Below, one piece after another: positions 16,872 through 25,201 of a stretch of DNA of 64,000 nucleotides; positions within the stretch are counted from its first letter, which is position 1; every line of letters begins with the position of its first letter. The position numbers and the translations under genes are program-made. Source of the stretch: Actinosynnema pretiosum (GTDB taxonomy: Bacteria; Actinomycetota; Actinomycetes; Mycobacteriales; Pseudonocardiaceae); NCBI RefSeq assembly GCF_024171695.1, contig NZ_JAMTCF010000004.1, positions 62,001 to 126,000 of the forward strand, read 5' to 3'. Below the pieces are notes generated by a model. That model made no database searches. It was not told the DNA's origin and saw only the letters and a list, made by a program, of their open reading frames with translations.

Positions 16872-17921
16872 TCAGCCCACGAGCACCCGCCGCTGCCGCC
16901 GGTGCTCAACCGCGACCCACACCGTGATCGCCACCGCCACGCTCAACAGCACCGCGCTCTGCCCGATCTTCGCGGCCATCTCCACCCCCGGTGGCAACGG
17001 CGTGACGAACCCCAGCAGCGTCCCCGCGACCAGCACCGCCCCACCGATCAACCCGATCTCACGCGCCCCCACCAACCCCCGCCGCGCAAGCCTGCGCAAC
17101 GCGACCACAGCCCCGACCACGATCACCGCGGAGATCGTCGTGAACACCCAGTCCGGCAACATCAGGTCGAACGCCAGCTTGGTCACGACCACCACCACAA
17201 CGATCTTCCACGCGGGCAGCGTCCTCACGCCCACCCCCACTCCCGCCCCCACACCCGGCTCCGCCCCCGCAACCGGCTCCACCCCCACACCCGGCTCCAC
17301 CACAGCGACCGCCCGCCCCACCCTCGTGAACGCGACCCCGGCCACCACCGCGCACACCACCGCGACCCACCAGGTCTGAACCGCCGAAGGCGTCCCCGCG
17401 CTGTCCCCCCTGATCAGCAGCGCCACCCCCACCCCCAACACCGCCACCACCGGGATCCCGACCTTCCCCAACAACGGCCTCCCCCGGTGCTCCGGCGCCA
17501 ACGAGTGCAGCAGCGCCAGCGGAACCCCCACGCTCACCGCGACGTGCCCGGTCACCCACGCGATCGTCGTGTAAGCGCTGATCCCCAGCGCCCCGATCAG
17601 CGTCGGCTCGCGCAACTCCGCCCAGTACTCCACCTCCGGGTACTCGGCCGTGAACATCGACAGGTCGATCAACCCCGTCATCGCCAGCCCGAACGATCCG
17701 GCCAGCAACAACACCCCCGTCCACCCCATCCGCGCCCGCACCGCGACCTCGCGGATCAGCAGCGCGGCCCCGCCGTACAGCGGCCCGAGGATCAACAACG
17801 CCTGGAGCTGGACGACCACGTCCCCGGTCGTCGTCAGATAAGCCTGCGGGTACTCGGCCGCAGCAGGCGCCCCGAAGTAAACAGCGAGAACCGGCAGAAG
17901 ACGTCGAACTAACGGCTGCAT
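16872..17921 (-). CDS. Polytopic membrane protein of unknown function
   Basis: 349 residues from ATG 17921. About nine hydrophobic helices are visible, e.g. VVVQLQALLILGPLYGGAAL, GVLLLAGSFGLAMTGLIDL, VVAVLGVGVALLI, IVVVVVVTKLAFDLML and AVLLSVAVAITVWVAV. A low-complexity Val/Glu/Gly loop (VVEPGVGVEPVAGAEPGVGAG) sits about two-thirds along. I do not recognise a family. It is divergent from a TetR regulator with an operator-like inverted repeat between them, so it may be a repressed export or resistance protein, but that is context only. Confidence 0.8.
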   Translation of the reverse strand: MQPLVRRLLPVLAVYFGAPAAAEYPQAYLTTTGDVVVQLQALLILGPLYGGAALLIREVAVRARMGWTGVLLLAGSFGLAMTGLIDLSMFTAEYPEVEYWAELREPTLIGALGISAYTTIAWVTGHVAVSVGVPLALLHSLAPEHRGRPLLGKVGIPVVAVLGVGVALLIRGDSAGTPSAVQTWWVAVVCAVVAGVAFTRVGRAVAVVEPGVGVEPVAGAEPGVGAGVGVGVRTLPAWKIVVVVVVTKLAFDLMLPDWVFTTISAVIVVGAVVALRRLARRGLVGAREIGLIGGAVLVAGTLLGFVTPLPPGVEMAAKIGQSAVLLSVAVAITVWVAVEHRRQRRVLVG

Positions 17922-17930
17922 GTCCACCAA

Positions 17931-17956
17931 GTTAGCAGAGCAGCCACTCTAATAAC
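17931..17956. promoter_or_regulatory. Probable TetR operator
   Basis: GTTAGCAGAG (17931-17940) and CTCTAATAAC (17947-17956) are an inverted repeat matching at 8 of 10 positions, in the 78-base gap between the divergent membrane protein and TetR genes. Confidence 0.5.
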
Positions 17957-17999
17957 TCCGGTTTGCCCCAGCCCCACCCCCGTCGGGACACTGGACGAC

Positions 18000-18611
18000 G
18001 TGCCGCGCCCCGTCGACCCAGCCCGCCACCGGGCCAAGCGGTTGCAGATCATCGACGCAGGCCTCACCGCGTTCGCCGAGCACGGCTACGCGGGCGCCAC
18101 CACCGCCACCATCTGCAAGGTCGCCAAGATCGGTTCCGGCACCTTCTTCCACTACTTCCCCACGAAGGACTCGCTGCTGGTCGCGATCCTGGAACTGGGC
18201 ACAGCCGAGACCCGCGACTTCTTCGCCGCCCAGGAGGGCCGCACGGACCACAGGGCCGTGGTGCTGGACTACGTCACCCACGCCGTCGCCGACCTGGCCG
18301 ACCCGCGCGCGGGCGGCTTCATCGCGGTGGTCGGCGGCCTGATCGCCAACGCCGACGTGGCCCAGGCCCTGCGAGCGGACGAGCTGGCCACCCGCGAGGG
18401 CCTGCTCCCGTGGGTCGAACGGGCCCGCGACACGGGCCAGACCCGCCGCGACCTCGACGCCCCCCGCCTCACCGAGTGGGTCCTGCTGCTGGTCGACGGC
18501 ATAGCGGGCCGGATCGCGGGCGGCACCCCCACCTCCGGCTTCACCGTGGACCAAGAGATCCCAGTCCTCCTGGAACAGGTCAACGCCCTACTGGACGGCC
18601 CCACCCGCTGA
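18000..18611 (+). CDS. TetR-family transcriptional regulator
   Basis: 203 residues from GTG 18000. N-terminal TetR HTH: RLQIIDAGLTAFAEHGYAGATTATICKVAKIGSGTFFHYFPTKDSLL in pieces at residues 14-62, with the recognition helix region GSGTFFHYF. The C-terminal ligand domain is not assignable to a known effector class. It faces a polytopic membrane protein, the likely target, across a short operator-like repeat. Start leaves only 43 bases from the operator. Confidence 0.9.
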   Translation: MPRPVDPARHRAKRLQIIDAGLTAFAEHGYAGATTATICKVAKIGSGTFFHYFPTKDSLLVAILELGTAETRDFFAAQEGRTDHRAVVLDYVTHAVADLADPRAGGFIAVVGGLIANADVAQALRADELATREGLLPWVERARDTGQTRRDLDAPRLTEWVLLLVDGIAGRIAGGTPTSGFTVDQEIPVLLEQVNALLDGPTR

Positions 18612-18667
18612 CCCCTCCCTCCCCCTCCCTCTCTCCCCTCCACCCTCTCCACCCCCACGCACACGAA

Positions 18668-18696
18668 AGCCCCGCCAGCCGAAGCTGCACGGGGCT
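18668..18696. terminator. Hairpin terminator
   Basis: AGCCCCG (18668-18674) pairs with CGGGGCT (18690-18696) between the convergent TetR and coiled-coil genes; the pairing is short with a large loop. Confidence 0.5.
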
Positions 18697-18720
18697 CTCG
18701 AAGTCCAACCACTCCGCCGG

Positions 18721-20091
18721 TTAAGTCACCGGCAACTGCGACTTGTGGATCTGCCGGGTAGGCGGCTCCTCCGGGTCCTCGGCCAACCTCGGCAAGCTGG
18801 ACACCGCCTGCTGCACCGCCTTCTGCGCCGCCGTGAACTGATCGCTCAACGACTTGTGCATCACCCGCAGCTCGGCCAGCTTCCGATCGGCCTCACCGAT
18901 CCGCCGAGTGGCGTGCGAGTCCGCGTCGTCCACGACCTGCTTCGCCTTCGCCTCGGCCTCCGCCACCGCCTTCTCGGCCGCCGCGTTCGCCTCCGCCACG
19001 GTCTTCTCCGCCAACGCCGCGGCCTCGCCGACCGTCTTCTCCGCGAGCGCGTTCGCCTCGGCCACCGTCTGCTCCGCGGCCGAGTTCGTCTCGGACGTCA
19101 ACTTCTCGGCCAGCGCGTTCGCCTCGGTCACCGTCTTCTCCGCCAGCGCGTTCGCGTCCGCCACCGTCTTCTCAGCCAGCGCGTTGGCCTCGCCGACCGT
19201 CTTCTCCGCCTTCGCCAGCGCCTCGGACTCCAGCTCGGCGATCTGCGCGTCCGACTCCGCCTTGAGCCGCGCGGCCTCCTCGGTGGCCCCGCCGACCAGC
19301 CGGTTCGCCTCGTCGTTCGCGGTCGCCAGCAGCTTCGCGGCCTCCGCCTTCGCCTCGACGACGTGCCGCTCGTGCTCCTTGCGGAGCGTCGTCTTCAGCT
19401 CGTCGTACTCCTTGTCGAGGTCGTCGTGGTAGACCTTGTACTTCTGCTCCAGCTCGGTCCGCCGCTGCTCCAGCTCGGCGTTCTTCGCCTCGAACTCGGC
19501 GGTCGACCGCTCGCGCTCCGTGCGCGCCTCCGCCATCAGCCCGGTGTGCTCGGCGGTCAGCTTGAGCCGCATCTCCTCGTGCGCGTGCTCCAGCTCCGCC
19601 TTGCGCTCCTCGTGCTGCCGCTCCAGCTCGGTGGTCCGCTGCACGTGCGCGGCCTCCAGCTGCCTGCCGCGCGCCTCCAGCTCACCCATCGCGCGCTGGT
19701 GCATCGCCTGCCCCTCGGCGGCGGCCCTGGAGGCTTCCTCCCTGGTCGCGTTCGCCTCGGTCAGCGCGGCCTGGCGGATGTCGGCGATCTCCTCCTCGGC
19801 CAGGGTCATCATGACCCGCACGCGCTCGGTGACGTTCGAGGCGTTCAGCGGGCTGTTGGCGAGGCTGGCCAACTGGCCCTTGACCTTGTCCAGCTCGGCG
19901 CGGGTGCCTGTGAGGAGCTTTGTCAGCTCCGCCACCTGGGCGTTCGCGGCGTCGTGCGCGCGCGCCGCGTTCTTGAGGTCGAACTCCAAGCGCGTGACGC
20001 GCTCGTTCACCTGACGCTGGTTGTACCCGCGCAGGACGACGTCGAAATGCGTGCGGGCAGCAGGCTGCCCAGTCCCTTCAGCCCCGGCCAT
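18721..20091 (-). CDS. DivIVA-like long coiled-coil protein with hendecad repeats
   Basis: 456 residues from ATG 20091 (GTG 20100 is an alternative). An N-terminal DivIVA-like segment, FDVVLRGYNQRQVNERVTRL (about 15-40), precedes an almost uninterrupted coiled coil rich in Glu, Ala and Lys. Residues ~295-382 are eight 11-residue repeats (consensus AEKTVxEANAL). Such 11-residue periodicity is typical of Scy/FilP-type cytoskeletal and polarity proteins of filamentous actinomycetes. Likely role is scaffolding at growing tips or septa; the exact orthologue is not established. It ends in a Pro-rich tail (EDPEEPPTRQ). Confidence 0.83.
   Translation of the reverse strand: MAGAEGTGQPAARTHFDVVLRGYNQRQVNERVTRLEFDLKNAARAHDAANAQVAELTKLLTGTRAELDKVKGQLASLANSPLNASNVTERVRVMMTLAEEEIADIRQAALTEANATREEASRAAAEGQAMHQRAMGELEARGRQLEAAHVQRTTELERQHEERKAELEHAHEEMRLKLTAEHTGLMAEARTERERSTAEFEAKNAELEQRRTELEQKYKVYHDDLDKEYDELKTTLRKEHERHVVEAKAEAAKLLATANDEANRLVGGATEEAARLKAESDAQIAELESEALAKAEKTVGEANALAEKTVADANALAEKTVTEANALAEKLTSETNSAAEQTVAEANALAEKTVGEAAALAEKTVAEANAAAEKAVAEAEAKAKQVVDDADSHATRRIGEADRKLAELRVMHKSLSDQFTAAQKAVQQAVSSLPRLAEDPEEPPTRQIHKSQLPVT
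18946..19209 (-). repeat. Eight tandem 33-bp repeats coding 11-residue units
   Basis: In-frame tandem units inside the coiled-coil gene, each coding a variant of AEKTVxEANAL. Unit 4 (AEKLTSETNSA) is the most diverged. Repeats of this kind can change in number by slippage. Confidence 0.75.
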
Positions 20092-20159
20092 AATTCCCAC
20101 ACTACCGAGACGGACCCCCTAGTTGTCACCCGATGTAGCTAACGGCACGTGATCTTTTC

Positions 20160-20185
20160 GTGATCGAGCGTTATAAGGCGATCAC
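20160..20185. promoter_or_regulatory. Inverted repeat upstream of pyc
   Basis: GTGATCG (20160-20166) and CGATCAC (20179-20185) flank a TTATAA-containing 12-base spacer, with one more GTGATC at 20149. It lies in the 269-base region between the divergent coiled-coil gene and pyc and could be a regulator site or promoter element. Confidence 0.35.
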
Positions 20186-20360
20186 CGCGCGTCCGGACAG
20201 CGGGTGCGGGGGTCCCTCGCAGGGGGGAGGATCACCGCAGGTCGGGCTCGTGTCGAGACATGTGGGAATGATGTCCGTCACGTGAGATGGATCTCCCGAT
20301 TGGCGGGACGCGCACGGTAGCGTGCCTTGATTGCCATCGAGTGACCGGGAGGAACGCAGA

Positions 20361-23300
20361 ATGTTCCGCAAGGTACTTGTCGCCAACCGCGGCGAGATCG
20401 CCATCCGGGCGTTCCGCGCCGCTTACGAGCTGGGCGCGGGCACGGTCGCGGTCTTCCCCCACGAGGACCGCAACTCCCTGCACCGGCTGAAGGCGGACGA
20501 GTCCTACGAGATCGGCGAGCCCGGCCACCCGGTGCGGGCGTACCTGTCCGTGGCCGAGGTCATCAAGGCCGCGCGCAAGGCGGGCGCCGACGCCGTGTAC
20601 CCCGGTTACGGCTTCCTCTCCGAGAACCCCGGCCTGGCCAAGGCCTGCGCCGAAGCGGGGATCACCTTCGTGGGTCCCCCCACCGAGGTGCTGGAGCTGA
20701 CCGGCAACAAGGCCACCGCCATCGCCGCCGCCCGCGCCGCCGGGCTGCCCGTGCTCAAGTCCAGCGAGCCGTCCGGCGACGTCGACGCGCTGCTCGCGGC
20801 GGCCGAGGACATCGGGTTCCCGGTGTTCGTCAAGGCCGTCGCCGGTGGTGGCGGGCGCGGGATGCGCCGCGTGGAGGACCCGGCCGCGCTGCGCGAGGCC
20901 GTCGAGGCGGCGTCCCGCGAGGCCGAGTCCGCCTTCGGCGACCCGACGGTGTTCCTGGAGCAGGCCGTCGTGGAGCCCAGGCACATCGAGGTGCAGATCC
21001 TCGCGGACGGGCAGGGCGGCGTGATCCACCTGTTCGAGCGCGACTGCTCGGTGCAGCGGCGCCACCAGAAGGTCATCGAGATCGCGCCCGCCCCGAACCT
21101 CTCGCCGGAGCTGCGCGAGCGGATCTGCGGCGACGCGGTCAAGTTCGCCAAGCACATCGGGTACCGGAACGCGGGCACGGTCGAGTTCCTGCTCGACCCG
21201 CACGGCAACTACGTGTTCATCGAGATGAACCCGCGCATCCAGGTCGAGCACACGGTCACCGAGGAGGTCACCGACGTCGACCTCGTGCAGTCCCAGATGC
21301 GCATCGCCTCCGGCGAGACCCTCGCCGACCTGGGCCTGAGCCAGGACACCGTGCAGCTGCGCGGCGCCGCGCTCCAGTGCCGCATCACCACCGAGGACCC
21401 CGCCAACGGGTTCCGCCCGGACACCGGCATGATCAGCGCCTACCGCTCGCCCGGCGGCTCCGGCGTCCGCCTGGACGGCGGCACCACCGGCGTCGGCACC
21501 GCGATCAGCGCCCACTTCGACTCGATGCTGGTGAAGCTGACCTGCCGGGGCCGCACGTTCTCCGCCGCCGTCGCCCGCGCCCGGCGCGCGGTCGCCGAGT
21601 TCCGCATCCGGGGCGTGTCCACGAACATCCCGTTCCTCCAGGCGGTGCTCGACGACCCGGACTTCTACGAGGGCCGCGTCACCACCTCGTTCATCGAGAA
21701 GCGCCCGCACCTGCTGACCGCGCGCTCCTCAGCCGACCGGGGAACCCGCCTGCTCACGTACCTGGCCGACGTGACGGTGAACAAGCCGAACGGCGCCCGG
21801 CCGTCCGCCGTGGACCCGAGGCTGAAGCTGCCGTCCGCCGACCTGGCCTCCGACCCGGCCCCCGGCAGCAAGCAGCGCCTCGACCAGCTCGGCCCCGAGG
21901 GCTTCGCCCAGTGGCTGCGCTCCAGCGAGCGCGTCGGCGTCACCGACACCACGTTCCGCGACGCGCACCAGTCGCTGCTGGCCACCCGCGTGCGCACCAA
22001 GGACCTGCTGGCCGTCGCGCCGCACGTCGCGCGCCTGACCCCCGAGCTGCTGTCGCTGGAGGCGTGGGGCGGGGCGACCTACGACGTGGCGCTGCGGTTC
22101 CTCGCCGAGGACCCGTGGGAGCGGCTGGCCGCGCTGCGCGAGGCGGTGCCGAACATCGCGCTCCAGATGCTGCTGCGCGGGCGCAACACGGTCGGGTACA
22201 CGCCGTACCCCGAGGCGGTGACCAGCGCCTTCGTCGAAGAGGCCACGGCCACCGGCATCGACATCTTCCGCATCTTCGACGCGCTGAACGACGTCGAGCA
22301 GATGCGGCCCGCGATCGAGGCCGTGCGCGCCACCGGCACCGCCGTCGCGGAGGTCGCGCTCTGCTACACCGCCGACCTGTCCAACCCGGACGAGCGGCTC
22401 TACACGCTGGACTACTACCTGCGGCTGGCCGAGCAGATCGTGTCGGCGGGCGCGCACGTGCTCGCGGTGAAGGACATGGCCGGGCTGCTCCGCCCGCCCG
22501 CCGCCGCGAAGCTCATCACCGCGCTGCGCAGCGAGTTCGACCTGCCCGTCCACCTGCACACGCACGACACCGCCGGTGGCCAGCTCGCGACGTACCTGGC
22601 GGCGATCCAGTCCGGGGTGGACGCGGTGGACGGCGCGGCGGCGTCGATGGGCGGCACCACCTCGCAGCCGCCGCTGTCGGCGATCGTGGCGGCGACCGAC
22701 CACACCCCGCACGCGACCGGCCTCGACCTGGCGGCGGTGTGCGATTTGGAGCCGTACTGGGAGTCGGTGCGGAAGGTGTACGCGCCGTTCGAGTCCGGCA
22801 TCCCCGGCCCGACGGGGCGGGTGTACAGCCACGAGATCCCCGGTGGTCAGCTGTCGAACCTGCGCACCCAGGCCGTCGCGCTCGGCCTCGGGCAGAAGTT
22901 CGAGGAGATCGAGGCGATGTACGCCGCCGCCGACCGGATGCTCGGCAGGCTGGTGAAGGTGACGCCGTCGTCCAAGGTGGTCGGCGACCTCGCGCTGCAC
23001 CTGGTCGGAGCGGGCGTCAGCCCGGCCGAGTTCGAGGCGGAGCCCGGCAGGTTCGACGTGCCCGGCTCGGTGGTCGGGTTCCTGCACGGCGAGCTGGGCG
23101 ACCCGCCCGGCGGCTGGCCGGAGCCGTTCCGCAGCAAGGCGCTGAAGGGCAGGACGGCCCCGAAGCCGGTCGCGGAGCTGACCGAGGCCGACCGCAAGGG
23201 CCTGGCCGAGGAGCCGCGCGCCACCCTGAACCGCCTGCTGTTCCCGGCCCCCACCAAGGAGTACCTGGCGCACCGGGACGCGTACGGCGACACGAGCGTG

Positions 23301-23738
23301 CTGAGCAGCAAGGACTTCTTCTACGGCCTGAGGCCGGGCGAGGAGTACCCGGTCGACCTGGAGCCGGGCGTGCGGCTGCTGATCCGCCTCGAGGCGATCG
23401 GCGAGGCGGACGAGCGCGGAGTCCGCACGGTGATGGCGGTGCTGAACGGCCAACTCCGCCCGATCCAGGTGCGCGACCGCTCGATCGCCGCGGAGGTCCC
23501 GGCGGCGGAGAAGGCGGACCGGGGCAACCCGAACCACGTGGCGGCGCCGTTCTCCGGGGTGGTGCAGCCGTCGGTCGCGGAGGGCGACGCGGTCGACGCG
23601 GGGCAGACCATCGCGACGATCGAGGCGATGAAGATGGAGGCCGCGATCACCGCGCCGAAGGCGGGGCGCGTGGCGCGGCTGGCGGTGGGGAACGTGCAGC
23701 AGGTCGAAGGTGGGGATCTGCTGGTGGTGTTGGAGTAG
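20361..23738 (+). CDS. pyc: Pyruvate carboxylase
   Basis: 1125 residues from ATG 20361 with GGGAGGAA 7 bases upstream. One chain carries all domains: biotin carboxylase (1-460; KAVAGGGGRGMR ATP loop, FIEMNPRIQVEHTVTEEVT), carboxyltransferase (about 530-800; VTDTTFRDAHQSLLATR, LHTHDTAGG metal-binding site), allosteric/linker region, and a C-terminal biotinyl domain with EAMKMEA, where Lys carries biotin. It makes oxaloacetate from pyruvate and bicarbonate, refilling the TCA cycle. In mycobacteria the next gene is rsmD; here a toxin island intervenes. Confidence 0.97.
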   Translation: MFRKVLVANRGEIAIRAFRAAYELGAGTVAVFPHEDRNSLHRLKADESYEIGEPGHPVRAYLSVAEVIKAARKAGADAVYPGYGFLSENPGLAKACAEAGITFVGPPTEVLELTGNKATAIAAARAAGLPVLKSSEPSGDVDALLAAAEDIGFPVFVKAVAGGGGRGMRRVEDPAALREAVEAASREAESAFGDPTVFLEQAVVEPRHIEVQILADGQGGVIHLFERDCSVQRRHQKVIEIAPAPNLSPELRERICGDAVKFAKHIGYRNAGTVEFLLDPHGNYVFIEMNPRIQVEHTVTEEVTDVDLVQSQMRIASGETLADLGLSQDTVQLRGAALQCRITTEDPANGFRPDTGMISAYRSPGGSGVRLDGGTTGVGTAISAHFDSMLVKLTCRGRTFSAAVARARRAVAEFRIRGVSTNIPFLQAVLDDPDFYEGRVTTSFIEKRPHLLTARSSADRGTRLLTYLADVTVNKPNGARPSAVDPRLKLPSADLASDPAPGSKQRLDQLGPEGFAQWLRSSERVGVTDTTFRDAHQSLLATRVRTKDLLAVAPHVARLTPELLSLEAWGGATYDVALRFLAEDPWERLAALREAVPNIALQMLLRGRNTVGYTPYPEAVTSAFVEEATATGIDIFRIFDALNDVEQMRPAIEAVRATGTAVAEVALCYTADLSNPDERLYTLDYYLRLAEQIVSAGAHVLAVKDMAGLLRPPAAAKLITALRSEFDLPVHLHTHDTAGGQLATYLAAIQSGVDAVDGAAASMGGTTSQPPLSAIVAATDHTPHATGLDLAAVCDLEPYWESVRKVYAPFESGIPGPTGRVYSHEIPGGQLSNLRTQAVALGLGQKFEEIEAMYAAADRMLGRLVKVTPSSKVVGDLALHLVGAGVSPAEFEAEPGRFDVPGSVVGFLHGELGDPPGGWPEPFRSKALKGRTAPKPVAELTEADRKGLAEEPRATLNRLLFPAPTKEYLAHRDAYGDTSVLSSKDFFYGLRPGEEYPVDLEPGVRLLIRLEAIGEADERGVRTVMAVLNGQLRPIQVRDRSIAAEVPAAEKADRGNPNHVAAPFSGVVQPSVAEGDAVDAGQTIATIEAMKMEAAITAPKAGRVARLAVGNVQQVEGGDLLVVLE

Positions 23739-23756
23739 TCGCCGGGGTTTTGCGGG

Positions 23757-23792
23757 GGCGGGCGTCCGGTCGGGCGCCCGCCTTCTGCTTTT
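23757..23792 (+). terminator. Rho-independent terminator of pyc
   Basis: GGCGGGCG (23757-23764) pairs with CGCCCGCC (23775-23782), followed by TTCTGCTTTTT. A U-tract is unusual in this GC-rich window, which makes the call stronger. Confidence 0.75.
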
Positions 23793-23977
23793 TCGGGGGC
23801 GGGGGTTGAACGCGCTCTGCTTGGCGCTGTTGGTGTGCGGGAGCTCCTGATCGAACGGGAGGTTCGCCGTGCAGGTTGTGCGCGGGGTGGGGGTGATTCC
23901 GGACTGTTCGCAGCTTCGGGTGAAGGTTGTTGGTCCGGGGCCGTCGGACTGGGATCGTGCCTGGTGGGGGAGGTGCG

Positions 23978-24712
23978 ATGGGGTCCTTGGAAGCGGTTGC
24001 CGACGAGCTGGAGTCGGTGTGCGACCGGGCTGCGGAGTGCCGGACGGCGCTGCTGTCGGCGGTCGACGGGGTGCAGCGGGCTCGGGAGTGGTTGGAGCGG
24101 ATCTCCGCCGGGTCCAACGACCCCGAGTGGGCCGGGCTCCTCGCCTGCCTGGCCGAGGTGGAGCGCGGGATCGACGAGGTCTCCCTCGCCCTCTCCGACG
24201 GCGTCGGGCTGGTGCTCGACGTGGTCGCCAACCTGATCGGGGGTGGGGCCGGGGACAGGGGCGGGAACGGCCACGCGGCCGACGAGCCTGCCGCTCCGCC
24301 CGACCGGATCGAGGAGTTGCGCCGCGAGCTGCCACCACCCGTGACGCCCCGGATGGGGCAGAAGACCCACGGGCGGTGGTTCGGGCCGGACGGGAAGGTC
24401 CGCTCGGCGATCAGCGGCAAGGACGAGGGGTTCGCCCTGGTGCTGCGCACGGTTCGCGAAATGGGGATGACCAGGGGTTTCCCGCTGCGTGCGGCCGACG
24501 TGGAGATGAAAACCGCTGCGCACATGAGAGCCAGCGGGATCACGAGCGCGACGCTGGTCATCAATCACGTCCCCTGCGACGACGGTATGTTCAGCTGTGA
24601 TCGGATGGTGCCGGTCCTCCTGCCCGCAGGCAGCACGCTGACCGTCTTCGGCGCGAGTGGTTTCCGCAGGACCTACCACGGAGGAGAGCAGTTGCCGTGC
24701 CCCACGCCCTGA
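23978..24712 (+). CDS. DddA-like (SCP1.201) deaminase toxin
   Basis: 244 residues from ATG 23978, with GGGGGAGG 5 bases upstream. Residues 1-90 are a helical region of the kind placed before toxins that use ESX/type VII-like export; a Gly/Pro linker follows (about 88-125). Residues 126-236 match the SCP1.201 deaminase fold seen in the double-stranded-DNA cytosine deaminase DddA: HGRWFGPDGKV, then RAADVEMKTAAHMRASGI (catalytic Glu176), TLVINHVPC and C207, then VPVLLPAGSTLTVFG and FRRTYHGG. C200 and C207 are the probable zinc ligands. The third ligand position, His in DddA, is Asp174 here. Nucleic-acid cytosine deamination is inferred. The 3' end overlaps the immunity gene. Confidence 0.83.
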   Translation: MGSLEAVADELESVCDRAAECRTALLSAVDGVQRAREWLERISAGSNDPEWAGLLACLAEVERGIDEVSLALSDGVGLVLDVVANLIGGGAGDRGGNGHAADEPAAPPDRIEELRRELPPPVTPRMGQKTHGRWFGPDGKVRSAISGKDEGFALVLRTVREMGMTRGFPLRAADVEMKTAAHMRASGITSATLVINHVPCDDGMFSCDRMVPVLLPAGSTLTVFGASGFRRTYHGGEQLPCPTP

Positions 24713-25140
24713 AGATCTACACCCGCCCCGACCACGGCAAGGAACCGCTGTTCCTGCACACCCCGGACGAGGTCAGGGCCTGGTTCGCCGCGTGGCGGGA
24801 CGCCTCCCCGGCGGGCAGCGTCGACCTGGCCACCTTCTACCTGGCCGGTGACGACTGGGGGCCCGAGCTGAACGCGGGCCTCGACGGCGACAAGGGCGTG
24901 CTGCACCACTCCGGCGACGACGGCACCTCCTACGGCTTCCACTCCCGCGACCCCGGCGGCAGCAACCCCGACGAGGTCGTCTACTACTTCTTCACCGCCG
25001 ACACCCCCTTCCCGCCCCACTCCGAGATCCCCGTCGCCGCCGTCGAGTCCGCCGTCCTGGAGTTCATGTCCACCGGCCTCCGCCCCACCTGCGTCCACTG
25101 GCAGGCCTGGATCCCCGGCACCGGCCACGTCCCCGTGTGA
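24697..25140 (+). CDS. Imm1-family immunity protein of the deaminase toxin
   Basis: 147 residues from GTG 24697. GGAGGAG lies 9 bases upstream, inside the toxin gene, and the two coding regions overlap by 16 bases, which ties their translation. Motifs follow the Imm1 pattern: HTPDEVRAWFAAW, FYLAGDDWGPELNAGL, GVLHHSGDDGTSYGF, VVYYFFTADTPFPPHSEIP and a final VLEFMSTGLRPTCVHWQAW. Imm1 genes typically stand immediately after deaminase-type toxins and their products bind and block them. Three relatives without adjacent toxin are at 526, 1127 and 53952. Confidence 0.87.
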   Translation: MPHALKIYTRPDHGKEPLFLHTPDEVRAWFAAWRDASPAGSVDLATFYLAGDDWGPELNAGLDGDKGVLHHSGDDGTSYGFHSRDPGGSNPDEVVYYFFTADTPFPPHSEIPVAAVESAVLEFMSTGLRPTCVHWQAWIPGTGHVPV

Positions 25141-25201
25141 CCTCCCGCCCACCCCCGCGAAAACGGGGAACTCTCCGCCCCGACCCGCCGTTGGACCGGC
25201 C

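Noticed and set aside
23927-23977. Upstream extension of the deaminase toxin
   Set aside because: The ATG at 23978 has a strong GGGGGAGG site; the extension has none and its residues (RGRRTGIVPGGGG) look non-coding.
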